DNA from: Shimia sp039969785
Lineage (GTDB): Bacteria; Pseudomonadota; Alphaproteobacteria; Rhodobacterales; Rhodobacteraceae
Direction: 5' to 3'
DNA length: 64,000 bases
Assembly: GCF_039969785.1 (NCBI RefSeq)
Contig: NZ_JBDVNC010000017.1
Coordinates: forward strand, 1-64,000
Of the stretch, positions 51,446-60,995 are shown piece after piece. Made by a program: the position numbers and the translations under genes. Each line of letters opens with the position of its first letter. Within the stretch, counting starts at the first letter, position 1. Under the pieces are notes generated by a model that searched no databases, was not told the DNA's origin, and saw nothing but the letters and a program-made list of their open reading frames with translations.

Positions 51446-53935
51446 ATGACATTGCCAACTTCCCGACGTTCCTTTCTAAAGGCCACCGCAGCCGCGGCGA
51501 CCGCATCGGCCGCCGGAATTACCCTGCCCCAAACTGCTGCCGCTCAGGTCGGCACACCCGACATCCGTTGGGACAAAGCCGCCTGCCGCTTCTGCGGTAC
51601 AGGCTGTTCGGTGTTGGTGGGCACCAAAGACGGGCGGGTAGTCGCCACCCAGGGTGACCCCAAAGCGCCGGTGAACCGCGGTCTGAATTGCATCAAGGGC
51701 TATTTCCTGTCCAAGATCATGTACGGCAAGGACCGCCTGACCCAGCCGCTGCTGCGTAAAACCAACGGCGTTTACGACAAAGAAGGCGAATTCGAACCCG
51801 TTTCGTGGGAAGAAGCCTTTGACATCATGGCCGTCAAATTCAAAGCCGCGCTCAAGGAAAAAGGCCCAACAGGCATCGGCATGTTCGGTTCGGGCCAATG
51901 GACCGTCTGGGAGGGCTACGCGGCTTCCAAACTGATGAAGGCGGGCTTCCTGTCCAACAACATCGATCCAAACGCGCGCCACTGTATGGCATCGGCCGTT
52001 GTCGGCTTCATCCGCACATTCGGCATCGATGAACCCATGGGCTGCTACGACGATCTTGAGCACGCAGATACGTTTGTGCTCTGGGGCTCGAACATGGCCG
52101 AGATGCACCCGATCCTGTGGTCGCGCCTGACCAACACCCGCCTGACCAAACCGGGCAGCGAAGTGCACGTTCTGTCGACCTTTGAACACCGGTCGTTTGA
52201 ACTGGCTGACAACGGCCTGATCTTTACACCGCAAACCGATCTGGCGATCCTGAACTTCATCGCGAAATACATCATCGACAATGACGCGGTGAACTGGGAT
52301 TTCGTGAACAAGAACGTCAACTTCACCAAAACCGCCACTGACATCGGTTATGGTCTGCGCGACGAACACGCGCTGCAACAGGCGGCTGAAAACGCGAACT
52401 CAGGCAAGCTCGAAAAGATCGATTTCGAGGCCTACAAAGAATACGTGTCCGAATACACGCTGGAACGCGTCAGCGAAATGTCCGGCGTCCCGGAAGCCAA
52501 TCTGCTGCGCCTTGCTCAGCAATATGCCGATCCAAACCGCAAGATTATGTCGCTCTGGACCATGGGCTTTAACCAGCACACACGTGGTTCCTGGGTCAAC
52601 TCGCTGATGTACAACGTGCACCTGCTGACCGGCAAAATCTCCGAGCCCGGCAACTCGCCTTTCTCGCTGACTGGCCAGCCTTCGGCCTGTGGTACAGCGC
52701 GCGAAGTGGGCACATTCGCCCACCGCCTGCCTGCCGATCTGGTCGTCGCCAAGGAAGAGCACCGCACCTTTTCAGAAGAAAAGTGGAAAATTCCACAAGG
52801 CATTCTGAACGGCAAAGTTGGCGCGCACGCTGTCTTGCAGAACCGCCAACTCAAGGACGGCATCATCAACGCCTATTGGGTGCAGTGTAACAACAACATG
52901 CAGGCGGCGCCGAACATCAACGAAGAAGGCTGGCCGGGCTATCGTAACCCCGACAACTTTATCGTCGTGTCCGATCCCTATCCAACCGTGACAGCTTTGG
53001 CTGGCGACCTGATCCTGCCCACCGCAATGTGGGTCGAAAAAGAGGGCGCCTATGGCAACGCGGAACGTCGTACTCAGTTCTGGCGTCAGCAAGTCGACGC
53101 GCCGGGCGAGGCCAAATCAGATCTCTGGCAGCTGATGGAGTTCTCCAAGCGGTTCAACACAGACGAAGTCTGGCCCGCTGATATTCTCGACGCAAATCCG
53201 GAATTCAAAGGCAAAACCCTGTTCGAAGTGCTGTTTGCCAATGGTCAGGTTGATAAATACCCGCTCAGCGAAACCGCCGAAGGGTTTGCCAACCAGGAAT
53301 CCGAACATTACGGCTTCTACGTTCAAAAAGGCCTGTTCGAAGAATACGCCTCGTTTGGGCGCGGTCATGCGCACGATCTGGCTGACTTTGACGTCTATCA
53401 CAAGGCGCGCGGCCTGCGCTGGCCCGTGGTGGATGGCAAGGAAACGCTCTATCGCTTCCGCGAAGGCTATGACCCCTACGTAAAAGAGGGCGAAGGCGTG
53501 AAATTCTACGGCAAACCGGACGGCAAGGCGAACATCATCTTCGCTCCGTTTGAGCCCGCCGCAGAAGAGCCGGATGAGGATTACAATCTCTGGCTGGTCA
53601 CAGGTCGTGTGCTGGAGCACTGGCACTCCGGGTCCATGACCCGCCGTGTGCCCGAACTGCACCGCGCGTTCCCGTCGGCAGTGGTCTATATGCACCCCGA
53701 TGACGCCAAAGAGCGTGGCGTGCGCCGGGGGCAGGAAATCACCTTGTCGACCCGTCGCGGCGAAGTGGTCAGCCGGGTGGAAACACGCGGTCGCAACAAG
53801 ATGCCCAAAGGGGTCGTGTTCATGCCGTGGTTTGACGAAAGCCAGCTGACCAACAAGCTGACTTTGGACGCGACCTGCCCGCTCTCCAAAGAGACCGACT
53901 TCAAGAAATGTGCATGCAAGATTGAGCGCGCTTAA
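51446..53935 (+). CDS. napA: NapA, periplasmic nitrate reductase catalytic subunit
   Basis: Reduces nitrate to nitrite in the periplasm at a bis-MGD molybdenum site. The 829-residue precursor has a Tat leader (SRRSFLKATAAAA), a [4Fe-4S] site (C47, C50, C54, C82 in CRFCGTGC and GLNC) and the Mo-ligand cysteine C180 in NARHCMASA. Length and motifs match NapA rather than NarG or assimilatory NasA. It is the only nitrate reductase in the window. Confidence 0.97.
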   Translation: MTLPTSRRSFLKATAAAATASAAGITLPQTAAAQVGTPDIRWDKAACRFCGTGCSVLVGTKDGRVVATQGDPKAPVNRGLNCIKGYFLSKIMYGKDRLTQPLLRKTNGVYDKEGEFEPVSWEEAFDIMAVKFKAALKEKGPTGIGMFGSGQWTVWEGYAASKLMKAGFLSNNIDPNARHCMASAVVGFIRTFGIDEPMGCYDDLEHADTFVLWGSNMAEMHPILWSRLTNTRLTKPGSEVHVLSTFEHRSFELADNGLIFTPQTDLAILNFIAKYIIDNDAVNWDFVNKNVNFTKTATDIGYGLRDEHALQQAAENANSGKLEKIDFEAYKEYVSEYTLERVSEMSGVPEANLLRLAQQYADPNRKIMSLWTMGFNQHTRGSWVNSLMYNVHLLTGKISEPGNSPFSLTGQPSACGTAREVGTFAHRLPADLVVAKEEHRTFSEEKWKIPQGILNGKVGAHAVLQNRQLKDGIINAYWVQCNNNMQAAPNINEEGWPGYRNPDNFIVVSDPYPTVTALAGDLILPTAMWVEKEGAYGNAERRTQFWRQQVDAPGEAKSDLWQLMEFSKRFNTDEVWPADILDANPEFKGKTLFEVLFANGQVDKYPLSETAEGFANQESEHYGFYVQKGLFEEYASFGRGHAHDLADFDVYHKARGLRWPVVDGKETLYRFREGYDPYVKEGEGVKFYGKPDGKANIIFAPFEPAAEEPDEDYNLWLVTGRVLEHWHSGSMTRRVPELHRAFPSAVVYMHPDDAKERGVRRGQEITLSTRRGEVVSRVETRGRNKMPKGVVFMPWFDESQLTNKLTLDATCPLSKETDFKKCACKIERA

Positions 53936-53967
53936 CGCGCTCAACCCTTCAGCCGAAAGATAAAGCC

Positions 53968-54786
53968 ATGTCCGCCCTGTCGACACAGCCAAAAAACCGC
54001 GAACGCCGCCGCTTCCTTCAGGATGCAGCGCGCGGCGCGGCGGGCTGTGCCGTGGCGGGCATGGGATTGGCATGGCTTGTGCAGGACGCCCGCGCCCTGC
54101 CCGAACGCGCCATCCGTCCTCCGGGCGCGCTGCCCGAAGATGATTTCCTGTCTGCCTGCATTCGCTGCGGTCTTTGTGTCCGCGATTGCCCCTATGACAC
54201 GCTGGTGCTGGCCGAACTTGGTGCCGATGGCGCCGCCACAGGAACGCCGTTTTTTACTGCCCGCGATATTCCCTGCGAGATGTGTGACGACATCCCTTGT
54301 GTCGCGGCCTGCCCCACAGGCGCGCTGGACAAGAACCTGACCAATATCGACGACGCCGACATGGGCGTGGCCGTGCTGATCGATCAGGAGAACTGCCTGA
54401 ATGCGCTCGGTCTGCGGTGCGACGTGTGTTACCGCGTCTGCCCCGTCATCGACGAAGCCATCACGCTGGAACGCAGCGCCAACACCCGCTCCGGCCACCA
54501 CGCGATCTTTATGCCTACGGTGCATGCCGACAAATGCACTGGCTGTGGCAAATGTGAAAAATCCTGTGTGCTTCCGGGCGAAAGCGCGATCAAGGTTCTG
54601 CCAATGCGCACCGCCCGCGCCGAGGCCGCCGAGCATTACAAACTGGGCTGGGAAGAGAACAACCCGCTGGTGGATGAACTGATCGACCTGCCCGACCGCC
54701 TGCCTGGCCCCGGCACCGACAACCTTGTCGCGCCCGGCGGGTTCGAACCCACTTTCAAACTGCCACAGGGAGGGGTCAGCCAATGA
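53968..54786 (+). CDS. napG: NapG, ferredoxin-type electron transfer protein
   Basis: A 272-residue Tat-exported protein (RERRRFLQDAARGAAG leader) with four [4Fe-4S] motifs: CIRCGLCVRDCP, CEMCDDIPCVAACP, CDVCYRVCP and CTGCGKCEKSC. With NapH it forms a quinol-dehydrogenase route to NapC/NapAB. It overlaps napH as ATGA. Confidence 0.93.
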   Translation: MSALSTQPKNRERRRFLQDAARGAAGCAVAGMGLAWLVQDARALPERAIRPPGALPEDDFLSACIRCGLCVRDCPYDTLVLAELGADGAATGTPFFTARDIPCEMCDDIPCVAACPTGALDKNLTNIDDADMGVAVLIDQENCLNALGLRCDVCYRVCPVIDEAITLERSANTRSGHHAIFMPTVHADKCTGCGKCEKSCVLPGESAIKVLPMRTARAEAAEHYKLGWEENNPLVDELIDLPDRLPGPGTDNLVAPGGFEPTFKLPQGGVSQ

Positions 54787-55703
54787 GCGTGAAAACCCAT
54801 CTCCCCGTTGGCGCCGAAGCCGTGCGTGACAAAGGCTGGTGGCTGGCCAACCGCTTTCTGATCCTGCGTCGGGTCAGCCAGTTATCCTTCCTGTCCCTGT
54901 TCCTGCTGGGTCCGTGGTTTGGCATCTGGTGGGTCAAAGGCAACCTGTCCGGCTCGATGACGTTCAACATCCTGCCGCTGACCGATCCCTTTATTGCCCT
55001 GCAATCTATGGCCGCTGGCCACTGGCCCGAACTGACCGCCCTGATTGGTGCGTTGATTGTCGGCGTCGCTTATGCCCTGATTGGCGGACGCGTCTATTGC
55101 GCATGGGTATGCCCAATCAACCCTGTGACCGACGCGGCCAGCTGGCTGCACCGCAAACTGGACCTGCCCAAAGGCTGGCAACCCAAGCGCGGCACGCGTT
55201 ATTTCATGCTGGCCATGGTGCTTGTTGTATCCGGTCTGACCGGCACAATCGCATGGGAAGTCGTCAATCCGATCTCAATGCTGCACCGCGGCTTGATCTT
55301 TGGCATGGGCTTTGCCTGGGCCTTTGTCGTTGGCGTCTTTCTGTTTGACCTTCTGCTGGCCCGCCGTGGCTGGTGTGGACATCTTTGCCCGGTCGGTGCC
55401 TTTTATGGCCTGTTGGGTCAGACTTCTGTTCTGCGGGTCACGGCCGACAAACGCGAGGCTTGCGACGATTGCATGGATTGCTTTGCCGTCTGCCCCGAAA
55501 TGCACGTCATCACCCCCGCCCTGCGCGGCAAAGACGCGGATACCCCGCTGATCTTGTCGCCGGACTGCACAAACTGCGGCCGTTGCATCGATGTATGCGC
55601 GGTTGACGTTTTCCACTTCACCCATCGTTTCGACGAGACGCCCGCGCCGGGGCGTGTCCGGACTCGATCCAACCCTGCGCCAAAAGTCGGCAAAGCCGCC
55701 TGA
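54783..55703 (+). CDS. napH: NapH, membrane quinol dehydrogenase subunit
   Basis: A 306-residue protein with four membrane helices, cytoplasmic cysteine motifs CAWVCPINPVTDAA and CGHLCPVGAFYG, and two C-terminal [4Fe-4S] motifs (CDDCMDCFAVCP, CTNCGRCIDVC). It anchors NapG and oxidises quinol. It sits between napG and napB. Confidence 0.93.
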   Translation: MSVKTHLPVGAEAVRDKGWWLANRFLILRRVSQLSFLSLFLLGPWFGIWWVKGNLSGSMTFNILPLTDPFIALQSMAAGHWPELTALIGALIVGVAYALIGGRVYCAWVCPINPVTDAASWLHRKLDLPKGWQPKRGTRYFMLAMVLVVSGLTGTIAWEVVNPISMLHRGLIFGMGFAWAFVVGVFLFDLLLARRGWCGHLCPVGAFYGLLGQTSVLRVTADKREACDDCMDCFAVCPEMHVITPALRGKDADTPLILSPDCTNCGRCIDVCAVDVFHFTHRFDETPAPGRVRTRSNPAPKVGKAA

Positions 55704-55724
55704 GCGAGCAATGGAGATAGCAAG

Positions 55725-56159
55725 ATGAAAAAACAACGCCTCATCAGTGCCCTGACAGTAGCGGCCCTTGTAGCGACCAGCGGCATTGCCGTTGCCCAGC
55801 AGGCAGGCAATGTCAAAAGCCTGCGGGGATCGCAGGTTGATGAATATGTTCCGCTGGAAAACAACGCCCGTCAGGAAGAACGACGGTTCGTGCGCAACTA
55901 CCGCCAACAGCCCCCTCTGGTGCCGCACCAGATCACCGGCTATCAGATTGACCTGAACGCCAACCAATGTCTGGCCTGTCACGACTGGTCCAACGCCGGA
56001 GACCGTGGTGCGCCGACCCTGTCGATGACCCACTATCTTGACCGGGATGGCAATCAGCTGGACACCGTCGCAGGCACCCGTTGGTTCTGCAATCAGTGCC
56101 ACGTGCCACAGGCCAACACACCCGCTTTGGTGGAAAATGACTTTCAGGCATCAAACTGA
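55725..56159 (+). CDS. napB: NapB, dihaem cytochrome c subunit
   Basis: A 144-residue periplasmic electron donor to NapA. Signal peptide (SALTVAALVATSGIAVAQ) and two haem sites, CLACHD (C82-H86) and CNQCHV (C122-H126). The conserved PPLVPHQITGYQI before the first site is typical of NapB. Confidence 0.95.
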   Translation: MKKQRLISALTVAALVATSGIAVAQQAGNVKSLRGSQVDEYVPLENNARQEERRFVRNYRQQPPLVPHQITGYQIDLNANQCLACHDWSNAGDRGAPTLSMTHYLDRDGNQLDTVAGTRWFCNQCHVPQANTPALVENDFQASN

Positions 56160-56191
56160 TCCAGCGTGATCCCTGTGCGAGGAAAACGAAA

Positions 56192-56917
56192 ATGACACAA
56201 TCAAACTCACAGGAACCACGCCCGGGCCTAATCCGCCGTATCTGGAACTGGTTCTGGACTCCCACCGCCGTGCTCAGCGTCGGCTTTACGCTGGTTGTTG
56301 GCTTTCTGGCCGGCATCCTGTTCTGGGGTGGTTTTCACTGGTCGATGGAAATGACCAATACCGAAGAATTCTGCACCGGGTGCCACACGATGGAAACCAA
56401 TCTGGGCGAATATCGGGAAACGATCCACTACAACAACCACTCGGGCGTGCGCGCGATCTGTTCGGATTGTCACGTGCCCAAGGAATGGAACCACAAGGTC
56501 AAAGCCAAAGTGATGGCAGTTAAAGACATCTATCACGAGCTGATGGGCACCATCGACACACCTGAAAAATACGAAGATCACCGCCTGAAAATGGCATCCC
56601 AGACGTGGAAAAAGATGAAGCAGTCCGACAGCCGCGAATGCCGGAACTGTCATAACTTCGACTATATGGACTTTACCATTCAGGAAACCCGCGCTGCCAA
56701 AGAACACCAGCGCGCGATCGACAACTCTATGACCTGTATCGACTGCCATCAGGGCATCGCGCACAATCTGCCCGAAGGCTACGCGGAAGAGTACAAACGC
56801 GTCGTCGAGGAATTGTCGATGGAAACCGGATCGCAGCAACACAAAGACGCCGTGGCCCAGGCCAATGCAATCCGTGGCTATCTGAACCCGTCTGTCAAAG
56901 AAACACCCGGAGGCTGA
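56192..56917 (+). CDS. napC: NapC, tetrahaem quinol-oxidising cytochrome c
   Basis: A 241-residue membrane-anchored NapC/NirT cytochrome (anchor about 27-47) with four haem sites: CTGCH (C61-H65), CSDCH (C90-H94), CRNCH and CIDCH. It oxidises ubiquinol and reduces NapB. It is clearly related to the first half of the fusion protein at 37717-39516. Confidence 0.95.
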   Translation: MTQSNSQEPRPGLIRRIWNWFWTPTAVLSVGFTLVVGFLAGILFWGGFHWSMEMTNTEEFCTGCHTMETNLGEYRETIHYNNHSGVRAICSDCHVPKEWNHKVKAKVMAVKDIYHELMGTIDTPEKYEDHRLKMASQTWKKMKQSDSRECRNCHNFDYMDFTIQETRAAKEHQRAIDNSMTCIDCHQGIAHNLPEGYAEEYKRVVEELSMETGSQQHKDAVAQANAIRGYLNPSVKETPGG

Positions 56918-56921
56918 TCCT

Positions 56922-57179
56922 ATGCTTGACCTACTCGGCACAATTGCCGGAAATATTCTTGGCCTCGCAGGCATTCTGGGCCTGACCCTTGGTCTTGCCA
57001 CCCGCAACTTAATCCTGGCGGCTGCACTGGGCGGCATCGTCGGTCTTGTAGAAACGCTGGGTTTTGCCGGGTTCGATATGGCCAGCGTTGAATTTATGGA
57101 CTTGTTCATCGCTGTGGCTGTTGGCATCCTTGCCGGTGCGCTTGGGTGCGCCATTCGCATCAAGGGCACAACGGTCTGA
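56922..57179 (+). CDS. Small hydrophobic membrane protein after napC, 85 aa
   Basis: An 85-residue, almost wholly hydrophobic protein with two or three membrane helices and Gly/Leu-rich sequence (IAGNILGLAGILGLTLGLATRN). No recognised family; it is not NapE-like, since NapE is a single-helix protein encoded before napF. It starts 4 bases after napC with good spacing, so it belongs to the nap operon. Confidence 0.65.
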   Translation: MLDLLGTIAGNILGLAGILGLTLGLATRNLILAAALGGIVGLVETLGFAGFDMASVEFMDLFIAVAVGILAGALGCAIRIKGTTV

Positions 57180-57249
57180 CGCAAGGACCACACAGATTGC
57201 AAAACTCTCGGGGCGCGTCTGGCGCCCTGATCCGTATCAGGGGATTCCG

Positions 57250-57759
57250 ATGAAGCTCGCCTATGTTCAATCTGACAAGACCGGACAGGTTAATCTGCTG
57301 CTGGCCAAGGCAGCACAGACCCTGATCGACAACGGTGTGCGTGTTGTCGGGACAACCCAGATCGATACGCCCAACCCCAACGCCACCAAATGTGACATGG
57401 ACGTACGCGTTCTGCCCGATGGCGACGTTTTTCGTATCAGCCAGAACCTCGGCCAGAACGCACGCGGCTGTCGTCTGGACACGGACGCGCTGGAACGCGC
57501 TGTGGCGCAAACCATACCCCGCTTGCAGGATGCCGAATTGCTGATCATCAACAAATTCGGCAAACACGAAGCCGAAGGGCGCGGGTTTCGCGAATTGATC
57601 GGCGAAGCGTTGTCGCGCGACATTCCGGTTCTTGTGGGCACCAACGCTTTGAATATCGATGCGTTTCAGGAATTCTGCGACGGTCAGGCCACCTGCCTGA
57701 CGGCTGAGCCAGATGTAGTGCTAACCTGGCTCCGGTCCACGGATGTCGCCGCTGCCTGA
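57250..57759 (+). CDS. DUF2478 protein at the end of the nap operon
   Basis: A 169-residue cytoplasmic protein. I recognise the DUF2478 family, which resembles small P-loop NTPases and often lies near molybdenum-enzyme genes. The N-terminal loop reads SDKTGQVNLLL, without the Gly-Lys-Ser/Thr of a functional Walker A. Later parts (LLIINKFGKHEAEGRGFRELI; IPVLVGTN) keep the MobB-like nucleoside-triphosphatase pattern. The ATG at 57250 is used; an open frame from 57064 overlaps the preceding gene. A bidirectional terminator follows. A role in molybdenum-cofactor supply to NapA is a guess from context. Confidence 0.7.
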   Translation: MKLAYVQSDKTGQVNLLLAKAAQTLIDNGVRVVGTTQIDTPNPNATKCDMDVRVLPDGDVFRISQNLGQNARGCRLDTDALERAVAQTIPRLQDAELLIINKFGKHEAEGRGFRELIGEALSRDIPVLVGTNALNIDAFQEFCDGQATCLTAEPDVVLTWLRSTDVAAA

Positions 57760-57783
57760 TCTGTAAATTCAAGACTAACAAGA

Positions 57784-57822
57784 AAAAGCCCCGGTCCAGC
57801 TCGTGCGGACCGGGGTTTCTTT
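57784..57822. terminator. Bidirectional terminator between nap and nos operons
   Basis: AAGCCCCGGTCC (57786-57797) pairs with GGACCGGGGTTT (57806-57817). Plus-strand transcripts see TTTCTTTT after the stem and minus-strand transcripts see TTTTTCTT, so it should stop both the nap and the nos transcripts. Confidence 0.9.
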
Positions 57823-57860
57823 TGGTCAAAATGAGCGCCTGCTTTTGGCGCGCGGCGGGA

Positions 57861-58745
57861 TTACAGCATCGCCTCGACCCGAGCCCCTGAATATTGCGCC
57901 ACCATCGCAGCACCGTCGGTCTTGCTCATCAGACACAACGCTGTGGACAGGCCATCCGCCACAACGGCGCGTGGTGCGGAAACAGACACCAAAGCCTGTT
58001 CGGCAGCTTTTCCGTCAGGGTGCAGAATATGCGCTCTGCCCCCCAGCACCGTGCCACGCACGGCAGATGTCGCCAAAGCACGGTCGCGCATCTGCAACCG
58101 CTGTAAAACCCTTCCGTCCGGGTCCGCGATACCAACGTCCCACGCAGCACCGTCTGCGCGCTGACCTAAGGCAGCAACCTCGCCCATATCCATCAACACG
58201 TCCCGCAATCCCTGCGCGCGCAATAGCGCGGTGATTTTGTCGGTGACATAGCCCTGTGCAACCCCGTTCAGCGTCAGCGCCATACCGTCACCGTCCAAAA
58301 CCACTTGCGCCGCGTCAAACCCAACGCGATCCCAGCCAACCGCCGCCCGGACGGCCCGCACATCACGCTGTTCAGCATGGGCCAGCCACATCGGCTGAAC
58401 AGTTGGGTCAAACACGCCACCGCTTGCCCGATGCAAGCCATCCACAAGGCTAAGCACCTCAAGGAGCTCGGATGACGGCGCGGTCAGCCGTCCATCGCGG
58501 TTCACCCGAACCAGTTCACTTTCCCGATACAGGCTGAAAATCGCTTCCAGGCGTCGCAGCTCGGCCTCGACCATCTCAAAGATCGGCACGGCCTGGGACT
58601 GGCTCATTCCGGCTAGCTTCATCACTGTACCGGCCCCCATGGCCTGTCCGCGCCAGGTGGCCGTTTCGACCGACATGGCCCCGGCAGGCACCGCAGCACA
58701 AGCCGCAGCAATCGTCAGAAATCGGCGGCGGTTCATCAGGGTCAT
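57861..58745 (-). CDS. nosX: NosX, ApbE-type FAD:protein FMN transferase
   Basis: A 294-residue exported flavin transferase. Tat-type leader (NRRRFLTIAAACAAVPAGA) and ApbE motifs (FDPTVQPMW, LNGVAQGYVTDKITALL, LMDMGEVAALG). It should covalently attach FMN to NosR, the quinol-oxidising partner of NosZ. Its start overlaps nosL by 4 bases at the end of the nos operon. Confidence 0.9.
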   Translation of the reverse strand: MTLMNRRRFLTIAAACAAVPAGAMSVETATWRGQAMGAGTVMKLAGMSQSQAVPIFEMVEAELRRLEAIFSLYRESELVRVNRDGRLTAPSSELLEVLSLVDGLHRASGGVFDPTVQPMWLAHAEQRDVRAVRAAVGWDRVGFDAAQVVLDGDGMALTLNGVAQGYVTDKITALLRAQGLRDVLMDMGEVAALGQRADGAAWDVGIADPDGRVLQRLQMRDRALATSAVRGTVLGGRAHILHPDGKAAEQALVSVSAPRAVVADGLSTALCLMSKTDGAAMVAQYSGARVEAML

Positions 58746-59263
58746 GACGGGGTCTCCAGCGTCAGGTTCGTATCCACGGCACCGATGGCCGCATCACTTG
58801 GAATGTCGTCCAGCGACATGGCTTCTCCGCCCCAGCGCAAGGCAAACGCTTCGGCGTCGCTGGCTGTGGCAAAGGGTACGATTTCCGGGGCGCCCATGCC
58901 TCCTCGCACAGGCGCGCCCACAACAAAGTTCGCGTCCTCACCCGCGATCCAGTTGTTAAGTCCGGGTTCTTCCCAGCTGGGCGCCACACCCATATCGCTG
59001 ACATAAACCGCTATAATCTCTGCGTCCCGCTCCGGGCTTTTCAGATAAGCCACCATGTCGCGCACCTGCGCAAAGAACAGCGGCACCGGGAACCCATCCA
59101 GATGGATCTGCCCCTTGGGGCCACCATGGTCGGCAATGTTCATCTGACAAAAAAAGCTAAGCGCGTCCTCACTCAGCTCCATCGGAGCAGGTGGTGCCTT
59201 GGCGACGTCTTCCTTGCACGCGCCCAGCGCCAGCGCTGCCATCAGAGCAAGTATGATCCTCAT
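58742..59263 (-). CDS. nosL: NosL, outer-membrane copper lipoprotein
   Basis: A 173-residue lipoprotein with a lipobox (ALALGACKED, lipidated Cys at residue 15) and the NosL copper site SFFCQMNIADHGGPKGQIHL. It binds Cu(I) and delivers it for assembly of the CuZ centre of NosZ with NosDFY. It overlaps nosY and nosX by 4 bases each. Confidence 0.92.
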   Translation of the reverse strand: MRIILALMAALALGACKEDVAKAPPAPMELSEDALSFFCQMNIADHGGPKGQIHLDGFPVPLFFAQVRDMVAYLKSPERDAEIIAVYVSDMGVAPSWEEPGLNNWIAGEDANFVVGAPVRGGMGAPEIVPFATASDAEAFALRWGGEAMSLDDIPSDAAIGAVDTNLTLETPS

Positions 59264-60081
59264 GGCTCAACCCTCCGAAAAGCGCCGCGCGCAGCGACAA
59301 ATCCCAGAAACGGCCAGATCATCAGCGATAATGGCGCCGCCCAAACCGGCAAAGCCCGCGCCGCGCCAACCATGCCGCTGGACAGGGCAACGCCTTCGGA
59401 CCCGGCGATATTCCACACCCGGAACGCATCCGCCGGGTTGGCAACCATCAGCCATGGAAACAGCGATTGCGTAAACCATCCGCCCGAATCCATCACCACT
59501 GCGCCCAACAAACCAAGGTCATAAAGCACCACAAAGATCAGCCACAGCCCAGCCGACATGCCCGCCGCTGCGGTCGAGGAACGAGACAGAGATGACACCA
59601 GATAGCCCAGCGTCAGAAACACCGCGCCCAACAGGATCGATGTGGCGATCAACCGGCCCAGCGCCAACAAACTGTCCGCGCCAGCGCCCCCCATATACGC
59701 GGCCACAGCCCCGGCACAGCCAAAGCCAATCACCATCGCAATGGCCAGGGCAGTCAAATGAGCGACAAACTTACCCAACAGCACTTCGCCCCGCCCCGCC
59801 GGATAGCACAACAGCAATCCCAGCGACCCACGCTCGGCCTCGCCCGCGACGGCATCAAACGAAATCATCAACGCCAGAAGCGGCGCCAGATACACCGACA
59901 ATGTGGTCATGGACGCGACCGATACAGTCAGCATATCCACCCCAAGCGAACCAGTGGGCGCGCTGCCGGCAAAGGTTAGCGCCAGCGCAAACAGCACCAT
60001 GATCAGCGTCGCCATAAACAGCCAGCGATTGCGCCGCAGAATGCGCATTTCACATTGCGCGATGGCCAGGAAACGGGTCAT
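59260..60081 (-). CDS. nosY: NosY, ABC permease for NosZ maturation
   Basis: A 273-residue membrane protein with six hydrophobic segments, forming the NosDFY transporter with ATPase NosF and periplasmic NosD. The start MTRFLAIAQCEMRILRRNRWL is standard. It overlaps nosF and nosL by 4 bases. Confidence 0.92.
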   Translation of the reverse strand: MTRFLAIAQCEMRILRRNRWLFMATLIMVLFALALTFAGSAPTGSLGVDMLTVSVASMTTLSVYLAPLLALMISFDAVAGEAERGSLGLLLCYPAGRGEVLLGKFVAHLTALAIAMVIGFGCAGAVAAYMGGAGADSLLALGRLIATSILLGAVFLTLGYLVSSLSRSSTAAAGMSAGLWLIFVVLYDLGLLGAVVMDSGGWFTQSLFPWLMVANPADAFRVWNIAGSEGVALSSGMVGAARALPVWAAPLSLMIWPFLGFVAARGAFRRVEP

Positions 60082-60995
60082 TGCCGTGCCTCCTTTGCAT
60101 AGTGGCGATACAGGTCTTCCAACCGGGGTGGCGTGATCTCCAGATCCGCCACGGCATCCCCCATGGCGGCGATCTCGCGCAGCGTAGACATCTTGGCGGC
60201 CGCCTGAATTTCAATTTCGACCGACGCGCCATTGATGCGCCGTCCGCCGGTTTGTGCGGCAAGCGCCGCGGCATCTTCGCTGGCACGAATACGCACCCGC
60301 GTCGGCAATCCGGCCTGCGCGCTGAGCCCTTGCAAGGTATCATCTGCCACCAGGACACCTTTGCGCATAATCGCAATCCGGTCTGTGCGCGCCTCGACCT
60401 CGGTCAATGCGTGCGACGCGATCAATACGGCTGTGCCTTGTGCGGCCAGCTCATCGATGATGGCATACAGATCCTGCCGCGAAATTGGGTCCAGCCCGCT
60501 TGTCGGCTCATCCAGCAAGGCCAGTTTTGGGCGCCCCAACAGAACCTGAGCCAACCCAAGTCGTTGTCGCATGCCTTTGGAGTAAGTACCGATCCGGCGT
60601 TTCATCGCGTCCCCCAGTCCGACGCGCGTCAACAATCCTTCCAGATCGGCCTTCACCCCGGCCAGCCGGGCAAACATGCCCAACTGTTCGTGTCCCGTGA
60701 GCGCGGGGTGAAATGAAACGGCTTCGGGCAAAAACGCGGTGGCTGCACGCGCCTTACCACTGCCCGGCTTGTGGCCACAGATCGATATTTCGCCGCCCTC
60801 GGCGTGTATCAGACCCAAAACCGCCTTGATCAGGGTCGATTTCCCGGCGCCGTTATGCCCCAGCAACGCCACGCGTTCCCCGGGAAACAGCTTTAGATCA
60901 ACACCGTGCAACACCTGCGTGTTGCCGCGAAATTTGTTCAGTCCATTAAGTACCAGTACCGGATCAGAGCCTGTTTGCGCGTTTCTCTTATCCAT
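60078..60995 (-). CDS. nosF: NosF, ABC ATPase for NosZ maturation
   Basis: A 305-residue ABC ATPase: Walker A LLGHNGAGKSTL (near 46-57), signature YSKGMRQRLGLAQ, Walker B LALLDEPTSGLDP, and the H-loop in IASHALTE. It powers NosY and NosD in CuZ assembly. It overlaps nosD by 8 bases. Confidence 0.94.
   Translation of the reverse strand: MDKRNAQTGSDPVLVLNGLNKFRGNTQVLHGVDLKLFPGERVALLGHNGAGKSTLIKAVLGLIHAEGGEISICGHKPGSGKARAATAFLPEAVSFHPALTGHEQLGMFARLAGVKADLEGLLTRVGLGDAMKRRIGTYSKGMRQRLGLAQVLLGRPKLALLDEPTSGLDPISRQDLYAIIDELAAQGTAVLIASHALTEVEARTDRIAIMRKGVLVADDTLQGLSAQAGLPTRVRIRASEDAAALAAQTGGRRINGASVEIEIQAAAKMSTLREIAAMGDAVADLEITPPRLEDLYRHYAKEARQ

Noticed and set aside
56922..57179. Possible napE
   Set aside because: NapE is a short single-helix protein usually encoded before napF; this one is longer, has more helices and follows napC.
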